64,000 nucleotides of DNA from Microbacterium sp. USTB-Y (GTDB lineage: Bacteria > Actinomycetota > Actinomycetes > Actinomycetales > Microbacteriaceae). The stretch is from positions 620,001-684,000 of the forward strand of contig NZ_JAGMTU010000003.1 in NCBI RefSeq assembly GCF_023703415.1, given 5' to 3'. Of the stretch, positions 7,569 to 16,677 are shown piece after piece; positions within the stretch are counted from its first letter, which is position 1; every line of letters starts with the position of its first letter. The notes under the pieces were generated by a model. The model made no database searches. It was not told the origin of the DNA and saw nothing but the letters and a program-made list of their open reading frames with translations. The position numbers and the translations under genes are program-made.

Positions 7569-8657
7569 ATGAGCTCGGATCCGGACGCCGCGGCCCCGCG
7601 GCGCCGCGCGACGATCGCCGACGTGGCCCGCACCGCCGGGGTGAGCCCGTCCACCGCTTCTGTCGTGTTCAGCGGCAAGGCCCCGGTGGCCGCGGCCACG
7701 AGGGAGCGCGTGCTCGCCGTCGCCGCAGAGCTCGGCTACACCGGCCCCGACCCCCGCGCGGCGTCGCTGCGGCGGGGGCGGAGCGGCATCGTCGCCGTCG
7801 CGCTCGAGGAGCACCTGCGCACCGCGTTCCTCGATCCCATCAAGACCGCGACCATGGACGGGCTGACCGACGGCCTCGCCGCGCTCGGCGCCGGCGTGCT
7901 GCTGCTGCGCGACGACCCCGAGGCGGGCGCCGATGCGCCGACGCTCGCCACCGCGCCGATCGACGCCGCCGTACTGATCGGCTGCAGCGGCCGCATGCGC
8001 GAGACGCTGCAGGCCGTGCGTGCGCGCGGTCTGCCCGTCGTGGTGATCGAGGGGGATGCGGGGGAGGGCGTGCCTCGCATGGAGCTCGACAACGTCGAGG
8101 CCGCGGCGCAGATCGCCCATCACCTGCGGGCCCTGGGGCACCGCAGCGTCGCCGTGGTGACGCTGCCGTTCGACACCGATCGGGTGCGCGGCGATGCGAG
8201 CCCGGAGCGCATCGCGAGCATCACGACGCCCGTGACCGCCGCCCGCCTGGAGGGCGCTCTCGCGGTCTTCCCGGACGCCCGGGTGGTGTCGGCGGGGGGC
8301 AGCCTCATCGACGAGGGCCTGATCGCCGGGCGACTGCTGTTCGCCGACCCGGAATCGCGGCCCACCGCGGTGATCGCGCAGAGCGACCTCATCGCAGCCG
8401 GGGTCATACGGGCTGCCGAGGAGGCGGGGCTGAGCGTGCCGGAGGACGTCAGCGTGGCCGGCTTCGACGGCATCGCGGTCGACGGCCTCGGCGAGCACGT
8501 GCTGACCACCGCCGTGCAGCCTGCGGTGGAGAAGGGACGCGCAGCGGGAGACGCCGTGGCCCGCCTGCTCGCGGGGGAGCAGGCGGCATCGATCCGCTTC
8601 ACCTGTACGTTCCGCGAGGGCACCACGACCGGTCCCGCGCCGGCGCCCCGGCATTAG
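7569..8657 (+). CDS. LacI-family transcriptional regulator
   Basis: A 362-residue repressor. The N-terminal helix-turn-helix and hinge are textbook: TIADVARTAGVSPSTASVVF, KAPVAAATRERVLAVAAELG and then a periplasmic-binding-protein fold (about residues 75-360). The effector domain retains SDLIAAGVIRAAEEAGLSVP followed by DVSVAGFDGIAVDG, the dimer/effector region. The gene is divergent from an MFS transporter with a shared palindromic operator, so autoregulation and transporter control are likely. No sugar-catabolic gene is nearby to identify the ligand. Confidence 0.94.
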   Translation: MSSDPDAAAPRRRATIADVARTAGVSPSTASVVFSGKAPVAAATRERVLAVAAELGYTGPDPRAASLRRGRSGIVAVALEEHLRTAFLDPIKTATMDGLTDGLAALGAGVLLLRDDPEAGADAPTLATAPIDAAVLIGCSGRMRETLQAVRARGLPVVVIEGDAGEGVPRMELDNVEAAAQIAHHLRALGHRSVAVVTLPFDTDRVRGDASPERIASITTPVTAARLEGALAVFPDARVVSAGGSLIDEGLIAGRLLFADPESRPTAVIAQSDLIAAGVIRAAEEAGLSVPEDVSVAGFDGIAVDGLGEHVLTTAVQPAVEKGRAAGDAVARLLAGEQAASIRFTCTFREGTTTGPAPAPRH

Positions 8658-8783
8658 ATTCCGGATCCGGCATGCAACGGGTCAGGCAACTGCCCCTAAA
8701 CTGGACGGGAACCCGCCCGCCTGTGTCGACCTGCGCGCCCACCCGCTGAGTCCGCAGAGACCGACGAGCCAGAGGAGACCGCC

Positions 8784-11729
8784 ATGCTGACGCTCCTCGC
8801 CGTGTTCGCCCTCGCCTCGTTGCTGCTGCCGCTGCTGGTCGCCTGGATCGGGGCCCGCGCGTTCGCCGTCGCGGCGCTCGTCCCGGCCGCGGCGTTCGTG
8901 TACACGGCAGCGCTGACCCCGCAGGTGCTGCTCGGATCCGCCGATCCGGATCTGGTCCCGCGGGAGTCGATCGAGTGGATCCCCCAGCTCGGGCTCTCGC
9001 TCTCGTTCCGGCTGGACGAGCTGAGCTGGCTGCTGGCCCTCATCGTCAGCGGTGTCGGGGCGCTCGTGCTGCTCTACTGCCGGTGGTACTTCCGCGGATC
9101 CAAGGAGGGGCTCGGCCAGTTCGCCGCCGTGCTGCTCGCCTTCGCGGGCGCGATGTACGGCCTGGTAACGACCGACGATCTCGTGCTGCTGGTGATGTTC
9201 TGGGAGCTCACCAGCATCCTGTCCTACCTGCTCATCGGGCATTATCACCGCCGCGGAGCGAGCCGGCGTGCGGCGCTGCAGGCGCTGCTCGTGACGACCC
9301 TCGGCGGACTCGCGATGTTCATCGGCGTCGTGTTCCTCTCCGTCGATGCGGGGACGTCGAGCATCTCCCGGATCCTGGAGATCGCACCCACCGGGCCGCT
9401 GGTCGATGCGTCGATCGTGCTGCTGCTCGTCGGAGCGCTCAGCAAGTCGGCGATCTTCCCCTTCCACTTCTGGCTGCCGGGCGCGATGGCGGCGCCCACG
9501 CCGGTCAGCGCGTACCTGCACGCCGCGGCGATGGTGAAGGCGGGCATCTACCTGATCGCGCGGTTCGCCCCCGTGTTCGCCCTGTCCGGCCCGTGGCGGC
9601 CGATCACGATCTCGCTCGGCGTCTTCACGATGCTGCTCGGCGGCGTGCAGGCGCTGCGTGAGACCGATCTGAAGCGCATCCTCGCCTTCGGCACGGTGAG
9701 CCAGCTCGGCTTCTTCACGATCGTGCTGGGCTACGGCACCTCGGACGCGATCCTCGCGGGTCTCGCCCTGGTGATCAGCCACGCGCTGTTCAAGTCGTCC
9801 CTCTTCCTCATCGTCGGCGTCATCGACCGCCAGCTCTCCACCCGCGACGTCACCGAGATCAGCGGCGTGGGGCGGCAGGCGCCGCTGCTGGCGACCGCCG
9901 GGTTCCTCGCGGTCGGATCCATGATGGGCATCCCGCCGACGATCGGGTTCGTCGCGAAGGAGTCGACGCTCGCGGCGCTGTTCGACGAGGCGCTGCGCGG
10001 GTCGCCCTGGGGGATCGTCGCGCTCGCCGGCGTGATCCTGGGCTCCATCCTCACCGCCGCGTACGGCGCGCGCTTCCTCTGGGGCGCGTTCTGGCGCAAG
10101 AAGGATGCGACTGGCGCATATATTCCCGATACGGAATGGCCTTCGCCGCCGTTCGGCTTCCTCGTGTCCCCGGTGGTGCTGGCCGCAGGCACCCTGGTGC
10201 TCGGACCCCTGGCGTCGGTGATCACCGTCGCGCTCTACGGTTTCGCGGACGACGCGAAGGCGCCGGACTATGACGGCAATCCGCTGGATCCGGGTTACCT
10301 CGCCCTGTGGCACGGCCTGGCCCCGGCCCTGTTCCTCTCGCTGGGCGCCGTGCTGCTCGGACTCGCGCTGTTCCCGCTCACCCGGCGCCTCGGCTGGGAC
10401 CGTGCCCCCCGCCTGCTGCGGTTCACCGCCCAGGACGCGTACTACCTGGTGATGCGCGCGATCGACCGCCTCTCGGTCGTCACGACCTCCCTCACCCAGC
10501 GCGGCTCGCTGCCCGTGTACGTGGGGACGATCTTCGTCGTGGTGATCGCCGGGGAGACGACCGCCCTCCTCGCCGGCGGTCCGATCGACGCGAGACTCAG
10601 CGCGTGGCACACGCCGGTGCAGCTCGTCGTCGCGCCCATCATGATCGCCGCGGGACTCCTCGCGATCCGGGCGCGCAAGCGCTACACCGGCGTCGTGCTG
10701 GTCTCGGTCACCGGCCTCGGCATGGTCGTGCTGTTCGGCACGAGCGGCGCTCCCGACCTCGCGCTCACCCAGATCCTCGTCGAGACGGTGACCCTGGTCA
10801 CCTTCGCCCTCGTGCTGCGCCGGCTTCCGGCGCGGATGGGGGAGCACAACGCCTCGGTGGGACGCGTTCCGCGGGCGATCCTCGGCATCGCGGCCGGACT
10901 GATGATGGCGGCCGTGGCGGTCGTCGCCACCGGATCTCGGGTCGCCGAGCCGATCTCCGAGGCGTTCCCGAAGCTCGCCTACGAGCTCGGGCACGGCAAG
11001 AACGTCGTCAACGTCGCCCTGGTCGACCTGCGCGGGTGGGACACCATGGGCGAGCTGTCGGTGCTGGTGCTCGCGGCGACCGGCGTGGCATCCCTCGTGT
11101 TCGTGACGCATCGCGCCGACCGGCTCTCGGCCACCAGGGCGCTGCCCGAGGGACCGCGCAAGGCGCGCCGGGCTCCGCTGGTCGAGACGACCGAGGGCGT
11201 GCGCGTGCAGACGGCCGGCGACACGGCGCCCCGCGCGTGGCTCGTGGGCGGCGGCAACGTCAAGCCGGAGAACCGCTCGATCCTGCTCGAGGTGATCGTG
11301 CGGATCCTCTTCCACACGATCATCGTGGTGTCGATCTACCTGCTCTTCGCCGGGCACAACGCCCCGGGCGGAGGCTTCGCGGGCGGCCTCGTCGCCGGCA
11401 TGGCCCTCGTCATGCGCTACATCGCCGGCGGTCGCTGGGAGCTCGGCGCCGCCGCGCCCGCCGACGCCGGACGCCTGCTCGGAGGGGGTCTCATCCTCGC
11501 GGTCGGCGCCGCCGTGGTGCCCCTGTTCTTCGGTCTCGCCCCGCTGACGAGCGCGGTGTGGGAGGCGGAGATCCCCGTCATCGGGCACATCGAGTTCGTG
11601 AGCTCGACGATCTTCGACATCGGCGTGTACCTCGTGGTCATCGGGCTCGTGCTCGACGTGCTGCGCAGTCTCGGCGCGGAGGTCGACCGGCAGACCCTCG
11701 AGATGCGCGCCAGGGGGGTGGACATCTGA
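8784..11729 (+). CDS. mrpA: Mrp cation/proton antiporter subunit A (MrpA-MrpB fusion)
   Basis: A 981-residue membrane protein, first gene of the operon. Mrp complexes exchange cytoplasmic Na+ (or K+) for external H+ in alkaline and salt stress. The core is NuoL-like: EGLGQFAAVLLAFAGAMYG, LYCRW, FPFHFWLPGAMAAPTPVSAY, HAAAMVKAGIYLIARF and ETDLKRILAFGTVSQLG. The last about 160 residues (ILLEVIVRILFHTIIVVSIY, then FAGHNAPGGGFAGGLVAG) are the MnhB/MrpB domain, so A and B are fused as in many actinobacteria and no separate mrpB exists. GAGGAG before ATG 8784. It overlaps mrpC by 1 nt. Confidence 0.96.
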   Translation: MLTLLAVFALASLLLPLLVAWIGARAFAVAALVPAAAFVYTAALTPQVLLGSADPDLVPRESIEWIPQLGLSLSFRLDELSWLLALIVSGVGALVLLYCRWYFRGSKEGLGQFAAVLLAFAGAMYGLVTTDDLVLLVMFWELTSILSYLLIGHYHRRGASRRAALQALLVTTLGGLAMFIGVVFLSVDAGTSSISRILEIAPTGPLVDASIVLLLVGALSKSAIFPFHFWLPGAMAAPTPVSAYLHAAAMVKAGIYLIARFAPVFALSGPWRPITISLGVFTMLLGGVQALRETDLKRILAFGTVSQLGFFTIVLGYGTSDAILAGLALVISHALFKSSLFLIVGVIDRQLSTRDVTEISGVGRQAPLLATAGFLAVGSMMGIPPTIGFVAKESTLAALFDEALRGSPWGIVALAGVILGSILTAAYGARFLWGAFWRKKDATGAYIPDTEWPSPPFGFLVSPVVLAAGTLVLGPLASVITVALYGFADDAKAPDYDGNPLDPGYLALWHGLAPALFLSLGAVLLGLALFPLTRRLGWDRAPRLLRFTAQDAYYLVMRAIDRLSVVTTSLTQRGSLPVYVGTIFVVVIAGETTALLAGGPIDARLSAWHTPVQLVVAPIMIAAGLLAIRARKRYTGVVLVSVTGLGMVVLFGTSGAPDLALTQILVETVTLVTFALVLRRLPARMGEHNASVGRVPRAILGIAAGLMMAAVAVVATGSRVAEPISEAFPKLAYELGHGKNVVNVALVDLRGWDTMGELSVLVLAATGVASLVFVTHRADRLSATRALPEGPRKARRAPLVETTEGVRVQTAGDTAPRAWLVGGGNVKPENRSILLEVIVRILFHTIIVVSIYLLFAGHNAPGGGFAGGLVAGMALVMRYIAGGRWELGAAAPADAGRLLGGGLILAVGAAVVPLFFGLAPLTSAVWEAEIPVIGHIEFVSSTIFDIGVYLVVIGLVLDVLRSLGAEVDRQTLEMRARGVDI

Positions 11730-12307
11730 TGGACGTCTCCCTCGTGCTCATCGTGATCATGGCCGTGCTGTTCGGGTGCGGCGTCTACGCGATGCTCGAG
11801 CGCAGCCTCACCCGCGTGCTCATCGGCTTCCTGCTGCTGGGCAACGCCGTGAACCTGCTGCTGCTCATCGTCATGGGCCGGCCGGGCCGGGCGCCGTTCT
11901 ACGGCATCGACGGCGACATGAGCGACCCACTGCCGCAGGCGCTCACCCTCACCGCGATCGTCATCACGTTCGCGGTCTCCGCCTTCCTCCTCGCCCTCAT
12001 CTACCGCTCCTGGCAGCTGGGCAAGGCCGACACCGTCGAGGACGACGAGGCCGACATCGCCCTGCGCGAGCGCACGGAGATCGAGGAAGACCTCATGGAC
12101 GACGAGGTCGACCTCGAGGACGAGGACGCGACCACCGACTTCGTGGGCGTCGCAACCTCGCCGATCCGGGTGCTGCACGCGAAGGACCACGCCGCGCTCG
12201 TCGACGATGCGCCCGTGGATCTGCCGGATCCCACCCCCGACGACGCCGGAGGACGCGCGCACCGCACGACCGACGACGACCGCAGCCCGGGGGAGGGGGA
12301 CCGATGA
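11729..12307 (+). CDS. mrpC: Mrp antiporter subunit C with long acidic tail
   Basis: A 192-residue NuoK-like subunit. Three TM helices occupy about residues 3-95 (GVYAMLERSLTRVLIGFLLL, NAVNLLLLIVMG, ALTLTAIVITFAVSAFLLAL). MrpC is normally about 110-120 residues; this one has about 90 extra hydrophilic residues, strongly acidic (EDDEADIALRERTEIEEDLM, DDEVDLEDED) and presumably cytoplasmic. ATG 11729 overlaps the mrpA stop; the stop overlaps mrpD by ATGA. The core call is certain; the role of the tail is unknown. Confidence 0.95.
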   Translation: MDVSLVLIVIMAVLFGCGVYAMLERSLTRVLIGFLLLGNAVNLLLLIVMGRPGRAPFYGIDGDMSDPLPQALTLTAIVITFAVSAFLLALIYRSWQLGKADTVEDDEADIALRERTEIEEDLMDDEVDLEDEDATTDFVGVATSPIRVLHAKDHAALVDDAPVDLPDPTPDDAGGRAHRTTDDDRSPGEGDR

Positions 12308-13866
12308 ACGCCCTCGTCCCGCTGCTCGTCGCCCTGCCGCTGCTCGGCGCGGCGATCACCCTCGTGTTCGGCCGGAACACCCGGATCCAGGTGATCGTCA
12401 CGGTCGCCACGCTCGCCGCCGTCTCGGTCATCGCCGCGACGCTGCTCGTGGTCGTCGACCAGACCAAGCCGATCGCCGTCATGGTCGGCGGCTGGCCCGC
12501 CCCGTTCGGCATCGTGCTCTACGTCGACCGGCTCGCGGCCCTGCTCGTCCTCGTGTCGAGCATCGTGCTCGTCGCGGTGCTGTTGTTCTCGGTGGGCCAG
12601 GGCGCCGCCGACGGGGCTGAGGAGACCCCGATCTCGATCTTCAACCCGTCGTACCTGATCCTCGCGGCGGGCATCTTCAACGCGTTCATCGCGGGCGACC
12701 TGTTCAACCTCTACGTCGGCTTCGAGATCCTGCTGGTCGCCTCCTACGTGCTCATCACGCTGGGCAGCACCGAGTCGCGGATCCGCACCGGCGCCGTCTA
12801 CATCGTCGTCTCGCTCGTGTCGTCCGTCCTGTTCCTCGTCGCGATCGCGCTCATCTACGCCGCGCTCGGCACCGTCAACATGGCGCAGATCGCCGAGCGG
12901 ATCGGGGAGATCCCGCCGAGCACCCAGCTCGTCCTGCACCTCATGCTCGTGGTCGCCTTCGGCATCAAGGCGGCGGTGTTCCCCATGTCGTTCTGGCTGC
13001 CGGACTCCTACCCGACCGCACCGGCACCGGTCACGGCGGTGTTCGCGGGCCTGCTCACGAAGGTCGGCGTCTACGCCCTGATCCGCACCGAGACGCAGCT
13101 GTTCAACGTGTCGAGCATCAACACCCTGCTCATGATCGTGGCGCTCGCGACGATGGTGATCGGAATACTCGGCGCCGTCGCGCAGGCGGAGCTGAAACGG
13201 ATCCTGTCGTTCACGCTGGTCAGCCACGTCGGCTACATGGTGTTCGGCCTCGCGATCGCCACGCCGGCCGCGATCGGCGCCACCGTGTACTACATCGTCC
13301 ACCACATCATCGTGCAGACCACGCTGTTCCTCGCCGTGGGGCTCGTCGAACGCCGGGCGGGCAGCACGTCGATCCTCAAGGTGCGCGGGCTCATGAAGGC
13401 GGCGCCCCTGATCGCGGTGCTCTACTTCGTGCCGGCGATCAACCTCGGCGGGCTCCCGCCGTTCTCCGGGTTCATCGGCAAGTTCGCCCTGTTCCAGGCG
13501 GCCGCCCAGGTCGCGACGCCCCTCATCTGGGTGCTCATCGTCGGCGGCGTGCTCACCTCGCTGCTGACGCTCTACGCCCTCATGCGCGCGTGGAACCTCG
13601 CGTTCTGGCGCAGCAAGGACGAGACGCCGGAGGAGATCGAGAACGAGCGCATCGCGCACCTCGGCGCGGCCCCCGCGGCCGACGAGCAGCAGGAGCGGCG
13701 CCGGATCCCCACCATCATGACCTTCGCGACCGGCGGGATGGTGGCCGTCACGCTCGCCCTCACCGTCTTCGCCGGGCCGATCTATGGGCTCTGCGAGCGG
13801 ATCGGCGCCAACCTGCTGCAGCCGGTGCATCTCGACATGCTCGACGGCGACGAGGCCGGCTCATGA
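12304..13866 (+). CDS. mrpD: Mrp antiporter subunit D
   Basis: A 520-residue NuoM/N-like membrane subunit, about 14 TM, contributing to the ion-translocating path. Family signatures: GDLFNLYVGFEILLVASYVL, KAAVFPMSFWLPDSYPTAPA, GLLTKVGVYALIRTETQLF, AELKRILSFTLVSHVGYMVF and NLGGLPPFSGFIGKFALF. The conserved charged Lys and Glu residues of these motifs are present. It starts at ATG 12304 inside the mrpC stop and ends in ATGA overlap with mrpE, so translation is coupled throughout. Confidence 0.96.
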   Translation: MNALVPLLVALPLLGAAITLVFGRNTRIQVIVTVATLAAVSVIAATLLVVVDQTKPIAVMVGGWPAPFGIVLYVDRLAALLVLVSSIVLVAVLLFSVGQGAADGAEETPISIFNPSYLILAAGIFNAFIAGDLFNLYVGFEILLVASYVLITLGSTESRIRTGAVYIVVSLVSSVLFLVAIALIYAALGTVNMAQIAERIGEIPPSTQLVLHLMLVVAFGIKAAVFPMSFWLPDSYPTAPAPVTAVFAGLLTKVGVYALIRTETQLFNVSSINTLLMIVALATMVIGILGAVAQAELKRILSFTLVSHVGYMVFGLAIATPAAIGATVYYIVHHIIVQTTLFLAVGLVERRAGSTSILKVRGLMKAAPLIAVLYFVPAINLGGLPPFSGFIGKFALFQAAAQVATPLIWVLIVGGVLTSLLTLYALMRAWNLAFWRSKDETPEEIENERIAHLGAAPAADEQQERRRIPTIMTFATGGMVAVTLALTVFAGPIYGLCERIGANLLQPVHLDMLDGDEAGS

Positions 13867-14441
13867 GCGCGGTGACGAAGCGCGGGATCTGGCGCGAGAT
13901 CGGTCTGCAGCTGCCGTTCCTGCTCTGGCTGGTCGTGCTGTGGATGCTGCTCTGGGGTCAGTTCACGGCCCTCTCGGCGGTGACCGGCGTCGTCGTGGCG
14001 CTGTTCGTGACGCGCGTGTTCCGGCTGCCCACGATCGAGCTGTCCGGGCGGATCAACCTGTGGTGGGCGGCGCTGCTCGTCGTGCAGTTCCTCGCCGCGG
14101 TCGTGCACGGCTCGCTGAGCGTCGCCGTGCAGGTGCTGAACCCGCGGCGCTCGCCGGGGGCCGCGATCATCGCCGTGCCGCTGCGGTACGCCGACGACCT
14201 CGTGATGACCCACGTCGCGGTCACCTCGTCGCTCATCCCCGGTTCGCTCGTGGTCGAGGCCGAGCGCGACACCCGCACGCTGTACCTGCATGTGATCGGC
14301 GTGCGCTCGCTCGAGGACGTGGAGCACCAGCGCGCCGGAGTCCTGCGCTGGGAGCGCCGCATCGTGCGCGCCCTCGGCTCCCCGGCGCAGGCCGCGCAGC
14401 TGCGCGCCGATGAGCGCGCCGAGAGGGAGGTCCGCCCGTGA
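13863..14441 (+). CDS. mrpE: Mrp antiporter subunit E
   Basis: A 192-residue subunit with two or three N-terminal TM segments (LPFLLWLVVLWMLLWGQFTA, VTGVVVALFVTRVFRL, WWAALLVVQFLAAVVHG) and a hydrophilic C-terminal domain containing ITSS-like AVTSSLIPGSLVVE and YLHVIGV, the conserved MrpE core. ATG 13863 overlaps the mrpD stop, and its own TGA overlaps the GTG start of mrpF. Length is slightly longer than the usual 160, mostly from the charged tail. Confidence 0.94.
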   Translation: MSAVTKRGIWREIGLQLPFLLWLVVLWMLLWGQFTALSAVTGVVVALFVTRVFRLPTIELSGRINLWWAALLVVQFLAAVVHGSLSVAVQVLNPRRSPGAAIIAVPLRYADDLVMTHVAVTSSLIPGSLVVEAERDTRTLYLHVIGVRSLEDVEHQRAGVLRWERRIVRALGSPAQAAQLRADERAEREVRP

Positions 14442-14707
14442 ATCCGCTCCTGCTCGTGATCATGGTCGTGTTCGCGGTCGCCGCGATCCTCGCCGTGGTC
14501 CGCATCGTGATCGGCCCGTCGATCCTCGACCGCGCGGTCGCCGCCGACGTGCTGCTCACCGAGGTCATGTGCGTGCTCGGTGCGGACATGGCGATCAACC
14601 ATCACACCCGGACGCTCCCGGTGCTCATCGTGGTCGCCGCGGTGGGCGTGTTCGGATCCATCTCGGTGGCGCGCTACGTCGCGCGGAGGGACAACACGCC
14701 GTCATGA
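14438..14707 (+). CDS. mrpF: Mrp antiporter subunit F
   Basis: An 89-residue three-TM subunit. IVIGPSILDRAVAADVLLTE (about residues 23-42) is the MrpF hallmark, with the conserved Asp residues needed for antiport. GTG 14438 is used because it overlaps the mrpE stop as GTGA; no earlier in-frame start fits the family. It overlaps mrpG by ATGA. Confidence 0.94.
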   Translation: MNPLLLVIMVVFAVAAILAVVRIVIGPSILDRAVAADVLLTEVMCVLGADMAINHHTRTLPVLIVVAAVGVFGSISVARYVARRDNTPS

Positions 14708-15093
14708 ACGTCTTCGAGTGGCGGATCCCGGATGCCGTGGTCGACACGGCCGTGTGGGTGCTCGTGCTGATCGGGGCGCTGTTGTGCCTCACTGCCGCGA
14801 TCGGGCTGCTGCGCCTGCGCGATGTGCCGAACCGACTGCACGCCGCGACCAAGCCGCAGGTGCTGGGACTGCTGCTGATCTGCCTCGCGATCGCCCTCTC
14901 CCAGCGCTCTGTCATCGGGATCGTGCTGGGGCTGCTGCTCGTGGCGCCCGTAGTGCTGATGCAGTTCGCGACCGCCCCGCTCTCGGCGCACATGGTCGGA
15001 CGGCAGGCGTACCGCAACGGCACGATCGACGAGCGCTCCCTCGTGGTCGACGAGCTCGCGGATTCGAAGCGCACCCCGCCCGCCGCCGGGTAG
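14704..15093 (+). CDS. mrpG: Mrp antiporter subunit G
   Basis: A 129-residue last subunit, three TM. AAIGLLRLRDVPNRLHAATK followed by PQVLGLLLICLAIAL is the MrpG signature. It begins inside the mrpF stop. The C-terminal about 30 residues are hydrophilic. It closes the seven-function operon; no clear terminator follows, only GC-rich short repeats. Confidence 0.95.
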   Translation: MNVFEWRIPDAVVDTAVWVLVLIGALLCLTAAIGLLRLRDVPNRLHAATKPQVLGLLLICLAIALSQRSVIGIVLGLLLVAPVVLMQFATAPLSAHMVGRQAYRNGTIDERSLVVDELADSKRTPPAAG

Positions 15094-15126
15094 TCGGCGA
15101 TCGGCCGCGGGGCGGGGGTCCGGGCC

Positions 15127-15222
15127 CGGGCGGTGGTTCGGCCGCGGGCGGTGGTCCGGCCGTAGGGCAGTCGTTCGGCCCGGCGCCGGTGGTTCGGCCC
15201 CGGGGCGGTGGTTCAGCCGTGC
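15127..15222. repeat. Degenerate 19-20 bp tandem repeats after mrpG
   Basis: About five imperfect units of GGGCGGTGGTTCGGCCG type. They follow mrpG within the 542-bp gap 15094-15635, which holds no gene but also two of the small inverted-repeat elements listed separately. Confidence 0.6.
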
Positions 15223-15245
15223 GGTGGCGTCGCCCCGCGCCGCAT

Positions 15246-15318
15246 AATTCAGGCTGTAGTCCGTGGGCAGCGCGGATACGGGTATCTGCGCGGCCGATGC
15301 AGAGTTCTGGCCTGAGTT
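15246..15318. repeat. REPIN-like element, copy A
   Basis: Bounded by AATTCAGGC (15246-15254) and GCCTGAGTT (15310-15318), 73 nt in all. Outside the ends, GCGC-like flanks are again complementary (GCAT on the left, GTGCGC on the right). One of five elements with the same ends and same length in this window. Confidence 0.8.
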
Positions 15319-15457
15319 GTGCGCCCGGGATCTCGAGCCGGCCGCCGGTGCGGACGGTAGGCACGGTGCGGGAGCGGACGCTCGGGCCCGCCGCTGGCGC
15401 GGGCGCGTGGTGCCGACGCGACTGCGGTTCCGGGTGTGCGGAGGCTGAGCCACGCGC

Positions 15458-15531
15458 AATTCAGGCTGGACCGTTCGGTTTGCGGCCTATGTGGCCGTTC
15501 TCCGGGGTTTCCGGATACCGGGGCCTGAATA
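15458..15531. repeat. REPIN-like element, copy B
   Basis: AATTCAGGC (15458-15466) and GCCTGAATA (15523-15531), 74 nt. Outer flanks GCGC and GTGCGC. It lies about 105 bp before the DUF559 gene and about 140 bp after copy A. Confidence 0.8.
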
Positions 15532-15635
15532 GTGCGCGGGAGAGGGGCGCGCTCCTTCGTCCTCCACAATCGGCGGCGAGCGGGAAGTTATTCATGACCC
15601 GGTTTCGGAGGGCCGTTCTGCGCCAGGGTCGGTGA

Positions 15636-16568
15636 ATGCTGCGAACAACAACGTCGGATCCGGCGGGCACCACCGGACTGGATCCCTGCATCTTCCGGAC
15701 CCGCGAACTGAGATCACAGGGCTGGACGCGATCGGCCATCGAGCTCGCTGTCCGGTCGGGGCGTCTCATCCGTGTGCGTCGAGGTGTCTTCGCCTCGGCC
15801 GACGCGCCCCCGGAGATGGCGAAGGCCGCGAGCCTCGGCGGCCGCCTGACCTGCGTGTCGCTGCTGCGACTCGTGGGCGTCTTCGTCCTGGACGATCGGC
15901 GCCTTCATTGCCACATGCCCCCGAATGCCGCGCGGCTTCCTCGTCGCGGCCCGCAGGAGGTGGCGCACTGGCGCGACCTGTCCGGGCCGACTCTGGGAAC
16001 GCATGCTGTCGGTCTTCGGGATGCGATCCTGCAGTCGATCCTCTGTCAGAGCCCCCGTGCGACGATCGCCACCCTGGACAGTCTTCTTCATCTCGGGCTC
16101 ATCGACCTGGAGGCCCTTCGGGACATCTTCGCCGAGCTCCCCGCGCGCTGCGGCGTCCTGCTGCGGCTCGTGGACGGCCGGGCCGAGTCCGGGCCGGAGA
16201 CACTGGTGCGGCTGATCCTTCGCGGGCTGGACTGCTCGGTCGAGCTGCAGGTCTGGATCGACGACGTCGGCAGAGTCGACTTCCTGGTGGACGGCTGGCT
16301 GATCATCGAATGCGACAGTCGCGCCCATCACGGCGGGTGGGAGCAGCAGGTGCGAGACCGGGAACGCGACCTCGAGGCCGCCGCCCGCGGGTACGTGACG
16401 GTGAGGGTGATCGCCAGCGACGCCTTCGAGCGTCAGGACTGGCTCCGTCGGCAGCTTCAGCGGGTGATCGCCCATCGGCCTTCGTACAGTCCTCGCACAA
16501 CTCAGGCCCCGCGGCGCAGAACCGGAGAAACACGGCGGATCGAAGCCCGGATCCGCGATGTGGCCTGA
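15636..16568 (+). CDS. AbiEi-like winged helix plus DUF559 (Vsr-like) endonuclease-fold protein
   Basis: A 310-residue protein. The N-terminus (about residues 18-53: FRTRELRSQGWTRSAIELAV, RSGRLIRVRRGVFAS) is the winged-helix module shared with AbiEi-type antitoxins. The C-terminus (about 200-275) is a DUF559 PD-(D/E)XK-like fold related to Vsr: VDFLVDGWLIIECDSRAHHG and RDRERDLEAAARGYVTVRV. The catalytic Asp, the Glu/Asp pair and the His are all present, so activity is possible. These proteins are common in actinobacteria with no settled function. The gene is bracketed by repeat copies A and B upstream and ends inside copy C, whose right arm supplies its TGA. No partner toxin gene adjoins it. 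Confidence 0.82.
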   Translation: MLRTTTSDPAGTTGLDPCIFRTRELRSQGWTRSAIELAVRSGRLIRVRRGVFASADAPPEMAKAASLGGRLTCVSLLRLVGVFVLDDRRLHCHMPPNAARLPRRGPQEVAHWRDLSGPTLGTHAVGLRDAILQSILCQSPRATIATLDSLLHLGLIDLEALRDIFAELPARCGVLLRLVDGRAESGPETLVRLILRGLDCSVELQVWIDDVGRVDFLVDGWLIIECDSRAHHGGWEQQVRDRERDLEAAARGYVTVRVIASDAFERQDWLRRQLQRVIAHRPSYSPRTTQAPRRRTGETRRIEARIRDVA

Positions 16569-16571
16569 GTT
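16499..16571. repeat. REPIN-like element, copy C, overlapping the DUF559 stop
   Basis: AACTCAGGC (16499-16507) and GCCTGAGTT (16563-16571), 73 nt. It encodes the last residues of the DUF559 protein, and the TGA at 16566-16568 is part of its right arm. So this copy inserted into, or coevolved with, the gene's 3' end. Confidence 0.8.
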
Positions 16572-16677
16572 GCGCGGAGGGTGCGCAGGCCACCGGATCC
16601 GCTTCACCTGCTGTTTCCCCGCCCGCGGTACCCTGGGCGCGCACGCGCCCCGCGTGCAGCCGCTCGAACGGAACCCG

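Noticed and set aside
15094..15635. Riboswitch or small gene in the gap after mrpG
   Set aside because: Only short GC-rich repeats and two inverted-repeat elements; no conserved RNA motif or coding frame I can recognise.
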